NCBI GenBank assembly: GCA_023453665.1
Contig: JAEXTA010000074.1
Location: 1 to 13,467, forward strand
Length of the DNA stretch: 13,467 nucleotides
Direction: 5' to 3'
Source of the DNA: Bacteroidota bacterium
Lineage (GTDB): Bacteria > Bacteroidota > Ignavibacteria > Ignavibacteriales > Ignavibacteriaceae
Shown here: piece after piece, positions 7,167 through 13,467 of the stretch
Layout: every line of letters starts with the position of its first letter
How positions within the stretch are numbered: the stretch's first letter is position 1
Notes under the pieces: generated by a model
Told to the model about the DNA's origin: nothing
What the model saw: only the letters and a program-made list of their open reading frames with translations
Databases searched by the model: none
Program-made: the position numbers and the translations under genes

Positions 7167-8186
7167 ATGAAAATTTTTTCCGATAAAAAAAAGTTAATAC
7201 AGGTTCTTTTTATAAGTGCAATTACTCTTCTTGTAATTGATTTTGCAGCTGGTAAATTATTTGAACCTGTTAAAGAAAAAGATCACATTTCAATTTCACT
7301 TCCGGAAGCAGACAGTCTTTTCAAATCCTCACTCAAATCATTGGGAATAGATGAAAAACTTATCAGACTGAAAAAGAAAAAGGGATCGCAGGAAACAAAA
7401 GATTACAGAGTGACTGTCCCTGATGATCTGCCAATTCCTTTAATTGTAATGGAAGTAAAAAATAAGTTTGAACAGTCTGATGTTAAAATAAATTTTAATG
7501 AAAAAAAGATCGGTGGAAAAACCAATTTAACAATTGCAAATAATGACGATGAAATAATTTTATCATCAGAATTTGATTATGATAAAACAATATTCCGTTC
7601 AGGCGGGCATATAGCATTTGTTCTTGAAGGATTTGATAAACTGGATGAGCAGAACATCAGAGTTTTGCTTTCAGCTCCTGAACAATTTGGTATTTTACTT
7701 ACACCATCAAAGAACAATAAAAAATTAGCAGACAGTTTATCGCGTTACAGAAAAGAATATTTGGTTTTATTCAACGATGACATTACTGAACTTGAGTTTA
7801 AGTTATCTGAAAGTTATACACCCAAAAGATTAGATGGCTCATTAAAATCAATTATTGAAAACTTCGGCAGGTCAGTTTGTATAACGATTGATGAACAGTC
7901 TGATTTATATAAATCAGAAGTAAATGAATATCTAAAAAAGTATTTTGAATCAAGAAAAATCAGTTTTGTTCTGAAAAAAAGCATGATTCAACCTGAAGGC
8001 AGCAGTGCTGACGATAAAATAAAATCATTTGAAGATAAGCTCGATTTACTTTCTTTAGGCGGAACTAAAATATTTTTAATTCGTGCTGATGAATTCCTGT
8101 CCTATCTGCCGTCAATTGTAAAGTACAGGAAAGTCGGTTATAAATTTGTAAACCCTTCTGAAGTACTTCAAAGTTTAATTGACTAA
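7167..8186 (+). CDS. Membrane-anchored protein resembling a divergent polysaccharide deacetylase, active site apparently lost
   Basis: The 339-residue product has one N-terminal hydrophobic segment (about 10-29) that acts as an anchor or uncleaved signal, then a lysine-rich region (about 40-145) containing RVTVPDDLPIPLIVMEV. The C-terminal part (about 147-335) follows the layout of the YibQ-like divergent polysaccharide deacetylase family: HIAFVLEGFD where active members carry an IDD(L/F)G strand, FGILLTPSKNNKKLADS resembling the second strand, YLVLFN where an HxPM motif is expected, RKISFVLKK resembling the late GLxFLDS strand, then KIFLIRADEF-LSYLPSIVKY and VGYKFVNPSEVL resembling the closing strands. 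Metal or catalytic residues (the Asp-Asp pair and the histidines) are not present at these places, so I infer a non-catalytic homologue. The product would lie mostly in the periplasm. The start has no good Shine-Dalgarno. Its last 12 bases overlap the tail of the opposite-strand M16 gene. Family assignment is by eye. Confidence 0.6.
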   Translation: MKIFSDKKKLIQVLFISAITLLVIDFAAGKLFEPVKEKDHISISLPEADSLFKSSLKSLGIDEKLIRLKKKKGSQETKDYRVTVPDDLPIPLIVMEVKNKFEQSDVKINFNEKKIGGKTNLTIANNDDEIILSSEFDYDKTIFRSGGHIAFVLEGFDKLDEQNIRVLLSAPEQFGILLTPSKNNKKLADSLSRYRKEYLVLFNDDITELEFKLSESYTPKRLDGSLKSIIENFGRSVCITIDEQSDLYKSEVNEYLKKYFESRKISFVLKKSMIQPEGSSADDKIKSFEDKLDLLSLGGTKIFLIRADEFLSYLPSIVKYRKVGYKFVNPSEVLQSLID

Positions 8187-9539
8187 ACTTGCGTCACGAT
8201 CAATTTCTACAAGTTCTATCTCCTCAAAATCCCTTAATTGAACTTTAATTTTGTTCAGGTCACCGGCAAGGACATAAACTGACTTTTCTAAATCTATAAA
8301 TCCGGCAGCCATATTAATTTCTTCAATTGATGTTTTATTTATTTCATCTGCATAACAATTGAAATAATCAAGCTGAAGGTTATGCTTGAACAATACTGCC
8401 AGGTTACTGTTCAACTGGTTGTATGTTTCAAAGAATAGCGGAAACTTTTTTACCAGAGTGGATTTTGAGAAATCAACTTCTTCGGCTGTTACTCCTTTTT
8501 TAATTCCTGATAATTCAGACAAAATTTCTTTGACCGCTTCTCCGGTGTTGTCGGTATTAACGGATGTTGTTACAACAAAGAACGCAGCGTTTTTCCAATA
8601 GTTGATAAGTGATGAAGCTCCGTATGTAAACCCTTTTGCTTCCCGCAGGTTCTGATTTATTCTGCTTGAGTACTGTCCGCCAAGAATAGTGTTCATTATT
8701 AATCGTGAATAAAAATTGTAATCTTTTCTGCCGGGGAATTTACAGCCAATTCTTATTTCAGTTTGTGCTGCTTCAGGAAAATCAATCACATATATTTTTT
8801 TATCCGTATCAGTGAAATGATATTCCGTTTTTTTAACTCCGGGGGAAGTACTCAAACCACTCATTAGTCTGTTCAATTTATCAGTTATTTCCGGTAAAGT
8901 AATATCGCCTGTAACTGCTGTGGAAATGGTTCCTGAATTAATGAATGTTTTATAATAGTCTTTTATATCATTCAACGAAATTTGTTCAATCATTTTATAA
9001 ACACCTGTAACAGGATATCCGTAAGGAGATTCATTTCCCATTAATTTATTTATAAACCAGGTATCAGCCATATCATCCGGATAATCCTTTTGTTGTGTAA
9101 CCCTTGTCAATATTCTCTGTTTCTCTCTTTGAAATGATTCTTCACTCAGATGTGGTTTTGTAATGACAGCATTTAAAAGTTCAACTGCTTTATCAAGATG
9201 TTCGCTGATTGTCTGAACGGAATAGTAAATATAATCTTCATCACAACTGATACTGAAATTAGCCCCGATAAAATCAAACTCATCATGAAGTTGAAATGCA
9301 GAATAACTGCCTGCACCCTCATCAGTTAATGCTGTAAATAAATAAGTCAGGCCTTTTTTCCCTGCCGGATCAAATTTACTTCCGCATTCCGCCATTACAG
9401 TTATGTTTATAATCGGAAGGTTGTGTTTTTCAATAAACAAAACAGGTATGCCATTGGAAAGTTTAAATTGTTTTATATCCGGAAAACTAAAATGATTTTC
9501 TGCAGTGGGCTGAGGAATTTTACTTCTGTCAATAATCAT
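8175..9539 (-). CDS. M16 peptidase-family protein, non-catalytic (zinc-site-less) subunit
   Basis: A 454-residue M16B (insulinase/processing-peptidase-like) protein. The N-terminal core KLSNGIPVLFIEKHNLPIINITVMAE is standard, but the zinc motif HxxEH is replaced by YLFTA (66-70), so it cannot be an active protease alone. The C-terminal half keeps the substrate-binding pair in NLREAKGFTYGASS (Arg299, Tyr306) and the GGQYSSR turn before it. In two-subunit M16B enzymes one chain supplies zinc and the other the Arg/Tyr pair; this chain fits the second role. There is no signal peptide, so the complex is probably cytosolic. Its ATG overlaps the stop of the upstream active subunit in an ATGA (9536-9539), which favours coupled, near-equal synthesis. 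At its 3' end it overlaps the convergent gene by 12 bp. Confidence 0.92.
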   Translation of the reverse strand: MIIDRSKIPQPTAENHFSFPDIKQFKLSNGIPVLFIEKHNLPIINITVMAECGSKFDPAGKKGLTYLFTALTDEGAGSYSAFQLHDEFDFIGANFSISCDEDYIYYSVQTISEHLDKAVELLNAVITKPHLSEESFQREKQRILTRVTQQKDYPDDMADTWFINKLMGNESPYGYPVTGVYKMIEQISLNDIKDYYKTFINSGTISTAVTGDITLPEITDKLNRLMSGLSTSPGVKKTEYHFTDTDKKIYVIDFPEAAQTEIRIGCKFPGRKDYNFYSRLIMNTILGGQYSSRINQNLREAKGFTYGASSLINYWKNAAFFVVTTSVNTDNTGEAVKEILSELSGIKKGVTAEEVDFSKSTLVKKFPLFFETYNQLNSNLAVLFKHNLQLDYFNCYADEINKTSIEEINMAAGFIDLEKSVYVLAGDLNKIKVQLRDFEEIELVEIDRDASLVN

Positions 9540-10807
9540 TTTTTAACCTTTCCGCCTGTTATCTGAAGTTCAAAATATTCATCGGTCAGATAGATTTTTG
9601 CCGCATCTTTTATTTCATCAGATGTTATTGATTCAATTTCGTCAAGTTCATACAAGAATTTATTCGGGTCATCCAGATGAAAATTATATGAATTAAACTG
9701 TGCGGCAAGGCTGTCAATATTCTGAATTGAATAGATAAATCCTGATCGGCTTACGTTCTTGAATTTTCTGACTTCGTTGTCTGTTACACCGTCAGTCTTG
9801 ATAGAATTTAATTCTGTAATAATTAATTCTTTAACGTGGTCTGCACTCGTTCCCGGTTTTAATGTTGATACAATATAAAAGTACCCGTCATATTTTCCGG
9901 AGAACTGACTTGCATTTACATCCTGCACAAGCTCGTTATCATAAATTAATTTTTTCTGAAGTCTTGAACTTTTTGAACCGCTGAGTATTTCACCAAGAAT
10001 ATCCAATCTTGCATCATATCGCGAAAAGATTTTATTTGTTTTCCACGCCAGATAAATTCTGTCAAGTTGAACATCCTCTTCACGCAAAACCTTTTTGTAT
10101 TTAAAAGAATGATTTTCAGGTGCAGCCGCAATTTTTTTGTTTTTTGAAAGAGAGTTGATCTCACCGAAATTCTTACTGACAATATCAACAATGTTATCAG
10201 GGTAATCACCTGCAATAACCAATGAAGAGTTTGAAGGGCAGTAATATGATTCTGCAAAATCAATTATATCATTGAAAGTAGTTTTTGAAATATCTTCCAG
10301 TGAACCAATAACAACAGAATGATATGGATGTCCGGCTGGGAATAAATTTGAATGTATTATTTCCCATGCTAAACCATAAGGCTGGTTATCATAACGCTCA
10401 AGTCTTTCGTTGCTGACCACATCAATCTGGTTTTTAAGTTTTACTTCATCAAGAGTTGGAAGAAGATAACCCATTCTGTCGGATTCCATCCACAAAGCAA
10501 GTTCAATCTGGTTTGACGGAAGTTTATAATAATAAACTGTTCTGTCAAAACTTGTTGCCCCGTTCATAACTCCACCGGCTTCCTGCACAAGTTTGAACTG
10601 CATTCCTTTAGGAATATTTTGTGAACCCTGGAACATCATATGCTCAAAGAGATGTGCAAGTCCTGATTTCCCTTTTACTTCGTTTGCGGATCCAACCTTA
10701 TAAAGTAAATGAACTGCAACTAATGGTACAGTTGAATCCTTATACAGTATCAGTTCAAGTCCGTTCTTTAAAACATGTTTGGTTCCGGAGAGATGGTCAA
10801 ATTTCAT
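9536..10807 (-). CDS. M16 zinc metallopeptidase, catalytic subunit
   Basis: A 423-residue M16B zinc peptidase that probably degrades or processes peptides inside a clamshell-like chamber. The inverted zinc motif is intact in KSGLAHLFEHMMFQGS: His52 and His56 bind zinc and Glu55 activates water. The distal ligand is probably Glu134 in VVSNERLERYDNQPYG. The stretch GGVMNGATSFDRTVYYYKLP (79-98) is the usual sequence after the zinc helix. In the C-terminal half SGSKSSRLQKKLIYDNELVQDVNA lacks the Arg and Tyr normally seen in the RExxGLxY motif, so substrate binding probably depends on the downstream partner, which keeps them. No signal peptide is visible. The ATG at 10807 has no convincing Shine-Dalgarno. 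This gene is first in a two-gene operon and is divergent from the outer-membrane receptor gene. Confidence 0.95.
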   Translation of the reverse strand: MKFDHLSGTKHVLKNGLELILYKDSTVPLVAVHLLYKVGSANEVKGKSGLAHLFEHMMFQGSQNIPKGMQFKLVQEAGGVMNGATSFDRTVYYYKLPSNQIELALWMESDRMGYLLPTLDEVKLKNQIDVVSNERLERYDNQPYGLAWEIIHSNLFPAGHPYHSVVIGSLEDISKTTFNDIIDFAESYYCPSNSSLVIAGDYPDNIVDIVSKNFGEINSLSKNKKIAAAPENHSFKYKKVLREEDVQLDRIYLAWKTNKIFSRYDARLDILGEILSGSKSSRLQKKLIYDNELVQDVNASQFSGKYDGYFYIVSTLKPGTSADHVKELIITELNSIKTDGVTDNEVRKFKNVSRSGFIYSIQNIDSLAAQFNSYNFHLDDPNKFLYELDEIESITSDEIKDAAKIYLTDEYFELQITGGKVKK

Positions 10808-10927
10808 ATTTGTGTACGTTAATAATTTTGAATGTGCAACTTAGCATTTATAATTCAAAATACTGAGTAATGGATTGAAAAATCTTGTATTTATTTGAAT
10901 TTATTTAAGAACTATTTCTGACTGACT

Positions 10928-10944
10928 ATTAACACAATGTTAAT
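10928..10944. repeat. Short palindrome upstream of the receptor promoter
   Basis: ATTAAC and GTTAAT form a perfect 6-bp inverted repeat around ACAAT, ending 23 bp before the TTGACA box at 10968. A run of six T (10944-10949) follows on the plus strand, so it superficially resembles a terminator. No plus-strand gene ends upstream of it, which makes an operator-like site or chance the better readings. The rest of the 293-bp gap 10808-11100 holds the promoter below and an AT-rich untranslated leader; I see no small gene or RNA in it. Confidence 0.25.
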
Positions 10945-10967
10945 TTTTTAAAATGAAACTTCTTTGC

Positions 10968-10996
10968 TTGACATGTACAAGGTTTAGCATGATATT
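10968..10996 (+). promoter_or_regulatory. Sigma-70-type promoter for the Oar-like receptor gene
   Basis: A perfect TTGACA (10968-10973) is followed after exactly 17 bases by GATATT (10991-10996), a 4/6 match to TATAAT. Transcription would begin near 11003, giving an unstructured AT-rich leader of about 98 bases to the ATG at 11101. The downstream edge also reads GATATTTG, one mismatch from the TAnnTTTG box of Bacteroidetes primary-sigma promoters, but a TTTG partner at the usual spacing is lacking. CTTG and CAAG arms flank the -35 box, a possible but weak operator. Confidence 0.45.
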
Positions 10997-11100
10997 TGGC
11001 TGTCATTTTTTATAAAACTTCATCTAAAAATGTTCGAAAAAATCTACAAAAAATATCAAATCACTAATCAACAAAATCAATTAATTATCCAGGAGAACAC

Positions 11101-13467
11101 ATGAAATTAACGTTTACGAAATTTCATTCTCTGTTAGTTGTACTGTTCACTCTGATGCTGCATAGCAATATGTTTTCACAGGGTGTAACTACTGCTGCAA
11201 TTAATGGAGTTGTTACAGATCAAAAGGGAGATCCTCTGCCTGCTGCTTCAATAATTATTGAGCACATGCCTTCAGGAACTCAATACGGAACTACTTCAAG
11301 AAATGATGGAAAATTTAACCTGCTCGGCTTAAGAACAGGCGGACCTTATACCATTACTGTCTCTTATGTTGGATTTACAACTCAAAAACTTGAACAACAA
11401 TTTTTAGAATTAGGTCAGACACTAAAAGTTGATTTTATCCTTCCCGAAACTGCTGTTGAATTAAAAGACGTAACTATCATAGCAGAAAAAAATCCGATTC
11501 TCAGTGAAGGCAGAACTGGTGCGTCAACTAACGTTTCGAGAGACCAGATCGATAAACTGCCAACAATCTCCAGAAGCTTTGAAGATTATTTTAAACTCTC
11601 CCCGTTATTTTCAGGTTCAAATGCTGCAGGAAGAAACAGTAAATACAACAACATTCAAATCGATGGTTCAAATTATAATGATCTTTTTGGCTTAGGCGGA
11701 ACTACTCCAGGAAGCCAGTCAAGAGTTACACCAATAAGTCTTGATGCTATTGAAGAATTTCAAATTACAATTTCACCTTACGATATAAGACAGGGTGGAT
11801 TTACCGGTGCCGGTATAAATGCAATAACAAGAAGCGGTACTAATTTTTATCATGGGTCAGGTTTTTATTACGGACGTAACCAGGATTTTGTTGGTAAAAG
11901 TCCTGATGAAAAAAAGACAAAACTTGCAGAATTTACAGATTACCAGGCTGGATTCAGAGTAGGCGGACCTATAATTGAAAATAAATTATTCTTCTTTGCT
12001 AATGGCGAGATTACAAGATATAAACAGCCGCTTACAAGAACATTTGGTAACCAGAGATTCAGCACAAATGCTTTTACCGTTTCTCTCGATTCTTTGAACC
12101 TTTTATCCAATCATTTAAAGAGTGTTTATGGTTATGATCCGGGTGCATGGGATCAAATGAATTTTGAAAGAAAAAGCGATAAAATATTTATGCGTTTTGA
12201 CTACAACTTAAGTCAGGACCACAAACTTACTGCCAGGTGGAATTATCTGAATGCTGCAGATGATAATACACCATCAAGAGGCAGAGGACTTACGGACATT
12301 TATTCTGAGTATGGAAGATATGTAATTGATAATACCACAAACTCAATTGCTATTCAGTTGTCAAGTGTATTCAGCAACAGGTTTTCTAACGAAGTTATTT
12401 TGGGTTATGTAAGACAGGTTGATGAACCAACTTACAAAGGCAGTCCGTTCCCAACACTATATATCAGAACTGCTGATACGACAAAAACAGATCGTGGAAT
12501 TCAAACACTTGTTTTAGGTGCTGAACAATTTCGCCATCAGAATATACTTGAACAGGATGTAATTGAACTGACAGATAATTTTTCTTACTTCACTGGCGAA
12601 CACACTTTAACTGCCGGATTGAAAATTGAATTCTTCAAATTCAGAAACCTTTTTATACCAGGTAACTTCGGAGTTTATACTTATAACTCGATTGCCGATT
12701 TTATCAATAACACAAGACCTGCGGGTTATGAATACCGTTATTCAGCAACCTCTAATCCAACACAGGATGCAAACTGGGGAGCTAATCAGTTAGGATTCTA
12801 CCTTCAGGATGAATGGGCTGTATCTCCAAGATTCAGACTTACCGCAGGTGTCAGGTTTGACATTCCTATTTATCCGGATGAAGCTAGTTTCAACCCAAGG
12901 ATTGATACATTCTTTGTTCAACAACGCGGTATGGATATAGGAACAGATAAAGGACCTAAAACAACTGTAAATATTTCTCCAAGAGTTGGATTCAACTGGG
13001 CACTTGATGATGACCGAAATACACAGTTACGAGGTGGTGTTGGCGTTTTCTCTGGTCGTTTCCCTGCAGTTTGGGTTTCGAATCAGTACAGCAATACAGG
13101 TGTTGACTTCTATACAAACACAACTGCTCCAACAGGATTTATCGCTGATCCATACGGTCAGTTCACCGGTGGTGTAACTACTTTACCAACTGCTGAAGTA
13201 AACCTTACTAATCGTAACTTTAAAGCACCTTCAATCGTCAGATCAAATCTTGCTTTAGATCATACTTTACCTTATAACCTGGTATTATCACTTGAAGCTG
13301 TTTACTCTGTTACACAGAACGATGTATTTTTCAAGAATATAAATCTGGCTGGTCAGCAGGTGAACAGTGGACTAACACCAAACGGAAAGCTTGTTGGAGA
13401 AGATCGTGAAGTTTGGGGAACATATAGTGCGACCAGCAGAAGATTTACAGTCAGCCGTGTCAGTAAT
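11101..13467 (+). CDS. Oar-like TonB-dependent outer-membrane receptor, N-terminal 789 residues (runs off right edge)
   Basis: The frame from ATG 11101 is open for 789 codons to the window end with no stop. AGGAG at 11091-11095, five bases before the ATG, is a good ribosome-binding site. A signal peptide (about 1-26, ending MFSQ) is followed by a carboxypeptidase-like regulatory domain (about 33-115: INGVVTDQKGDPLPAASIII, DGKFNLLGLRTGGPYTITVSYVGF). A TonB plug domain follows, with GASTNVSRDQIDKLPTISRS (140-159), GRNSKYNNIQIDGSNYNDLFG (178-198), SLDAIEEFQ (213-221) and GGFTGAGINAITRSGTN (232-248). The rest is beta-barrel sequence rich in aromatic strands. These plug motifs are characteristic of the Oar/OmpA-related TonB receptors. 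Family members usually exceed 1000 residues, so several hundred may lie beyond the edge. No SusD-like partner is visible. The substrate is unknown; Oar proteins are linked to export or adhesion as well as uptake in other bacteria. Confidence 0.93.
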   Translation, partial: MKLTFTKFHSLLVVLFTLMLHSNMFSQGVTTAAINGVVTDQKGDPLPAASIIIEHMPSGTQYGTTSRNDGKFNLLGLRTGGPYTITVSYVGFTTQKLEQQFLELGQTLKVDFILPETAVELKDVTIIAEKNPILSEGRTGASTNVSRDQIDKLPTISRSFEDYFKLSPLFSGSNAAGRNSKYNNIQIDGSNYNDLFGLGGTTPGSQSRVTPISLDAIEEFQITISPYDIRQGGFTGAGINAITRSGTNFYHGSGFYYGRNQDFVGKSPDEKKTKLAEFTDYQAGFRVGGPIIENKLFFFANGEITRYKQPLTRTFGNQRFSTNAFTVSLDSLNLLSNHLKSVYGYDPGAWDQMNFERKSDKIFMRFDYNLSQDHKLTARWNYLNAADDNTPSRGRGLTDIYSEYGRYVIDNTTNSIAIQLSSVFSNRFSNEVILGYVRQVDEPTYKGSPFPTLYIRTADTTKTDRGIQTLVLGAEQFRHQNILEQDVIELTDNFSYFTGEHTLTAGLKIEFFKFRNLFIPGNFGVYTYNSIADFINNTRPAGYEYRYSATSNPTQDANWGANQLGFYLQDEWAVSPRFRLTAGVRFDIPIYPDEASFNPRIDTFFVQQRGMDIGTDKGPKTTVNISPRVGFNWALDDDRNTQLRGGVGVFSGRFPAVWVSNQYSNTGVDFYTNTTAPTGFIADPYGQFTGGVTTLPTAEVNLTNRNFKAPSIVRSNLALDHTLPYNLVLSLEAVYSVTQNDVFFKNINLAGQQVNSGLTPNGKLVGEDREVWGTYSATSRRFTVSRVSN

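Noticed and set aside
9946..10263. A 105-codon minus-strand open frame inside the catalytic M16 gene, and other short frames inside the genes
   Set aside because: They lie wholly within well-supported genes in another frame, and their translations show no recognisable domain or plausible composition.
10808..11100. Search for a tRNA, riboswitch or small RNA in the largest gap
   Set aside because: No tRNA-like arms, conserved riboswitch core or GC-rich folded element was visible. Only the promoter and a short palindrome stand out.
1..13467. Defence system, mobile element or CRISPR array
   Set aside because: No transposase, integrase, toxin-antitoxin pair, nuclease or spaced direct-repeat array was found on either strand. 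Composition looks even along the window by eye.

Overview
The window reads as ordinary chromosomal DNA from a low-GC, Gram-negative bacterium of the Bacteroidota/Chlorobi/Ignavibacteria assemblage. The best guess is a member of the Ignavibacteria. The basis is an Oar-type TonB-dependent outer-membrane receptor with an N-terminal carboxypeptidase-like regulatory domain, a long soluble multi-PAS hybrid histidine kinase, a paired M16 peptidase operon, AT-rich codon use, and a mixture of good Shine-Dalgarno starts (AGGAG) with starts that have none. This placement is an inference. No mobile element, CRISPR array, tRNA or rRNA was seen.

Layout. Bases 1-151 (minus) hold the first 50 codons of a coiled-coil protein that runs off the left edge. 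Bases 152-300 hold a structured intergenic stretch with a GC-rich hairpin and T-run on the minus strand. Bases 301-3351 (minus) encode a 1016-residue soluble hybrid sensor kinase (four PAS domains, HisKA, HATPase, receiver). A 217-bp divergent gap with a small palindrome separates it from truA (3569-4309, plus), which has a TTG start. After 125 bp a tightly spaced plus-strand cluster follows: a DUF2231 membrane protein, an eight-helix membrane protein, a small outer-membrane beta-barrel protein, an enoyl-CoA hydratase/isomerase and a membrane-anchored protein that looks like a catalytically dead divergent polysaccharide deacetylase. This cluster ends with a 12-bp tail-to-tail overlap with a minus-strand pair of M16 peptidase subunits (10807 to 8175), which overlap each other by four bases (ATGA). 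A 293-bp divergent gap with a recognisable promoter then leads into the partial Oar-like receptor gene (11101 to the right edge).

How they may work together. The two M16 proteins form a convincing functional unit: the first gene carries the HxxEH zinc site and the second has lost it but keeps the Arg/Tyr substrate-binding pair. The 4435-8186 cluster mixes envelope proteins with one acyl-CoA enzyme. Co-transcription is likely from spacing, but no single pathway is evident. The kinase has no membrane segment and probably senses an intracellular signal. Its phosphotransfer partner is not in the window.

I found no clear evidence of an undescribed multi-gene system. The most interesting items are the apparently inactivated deacetylase, the split-residue M16 pair, and the nested inverted repeats upstream of the left-edge gene.
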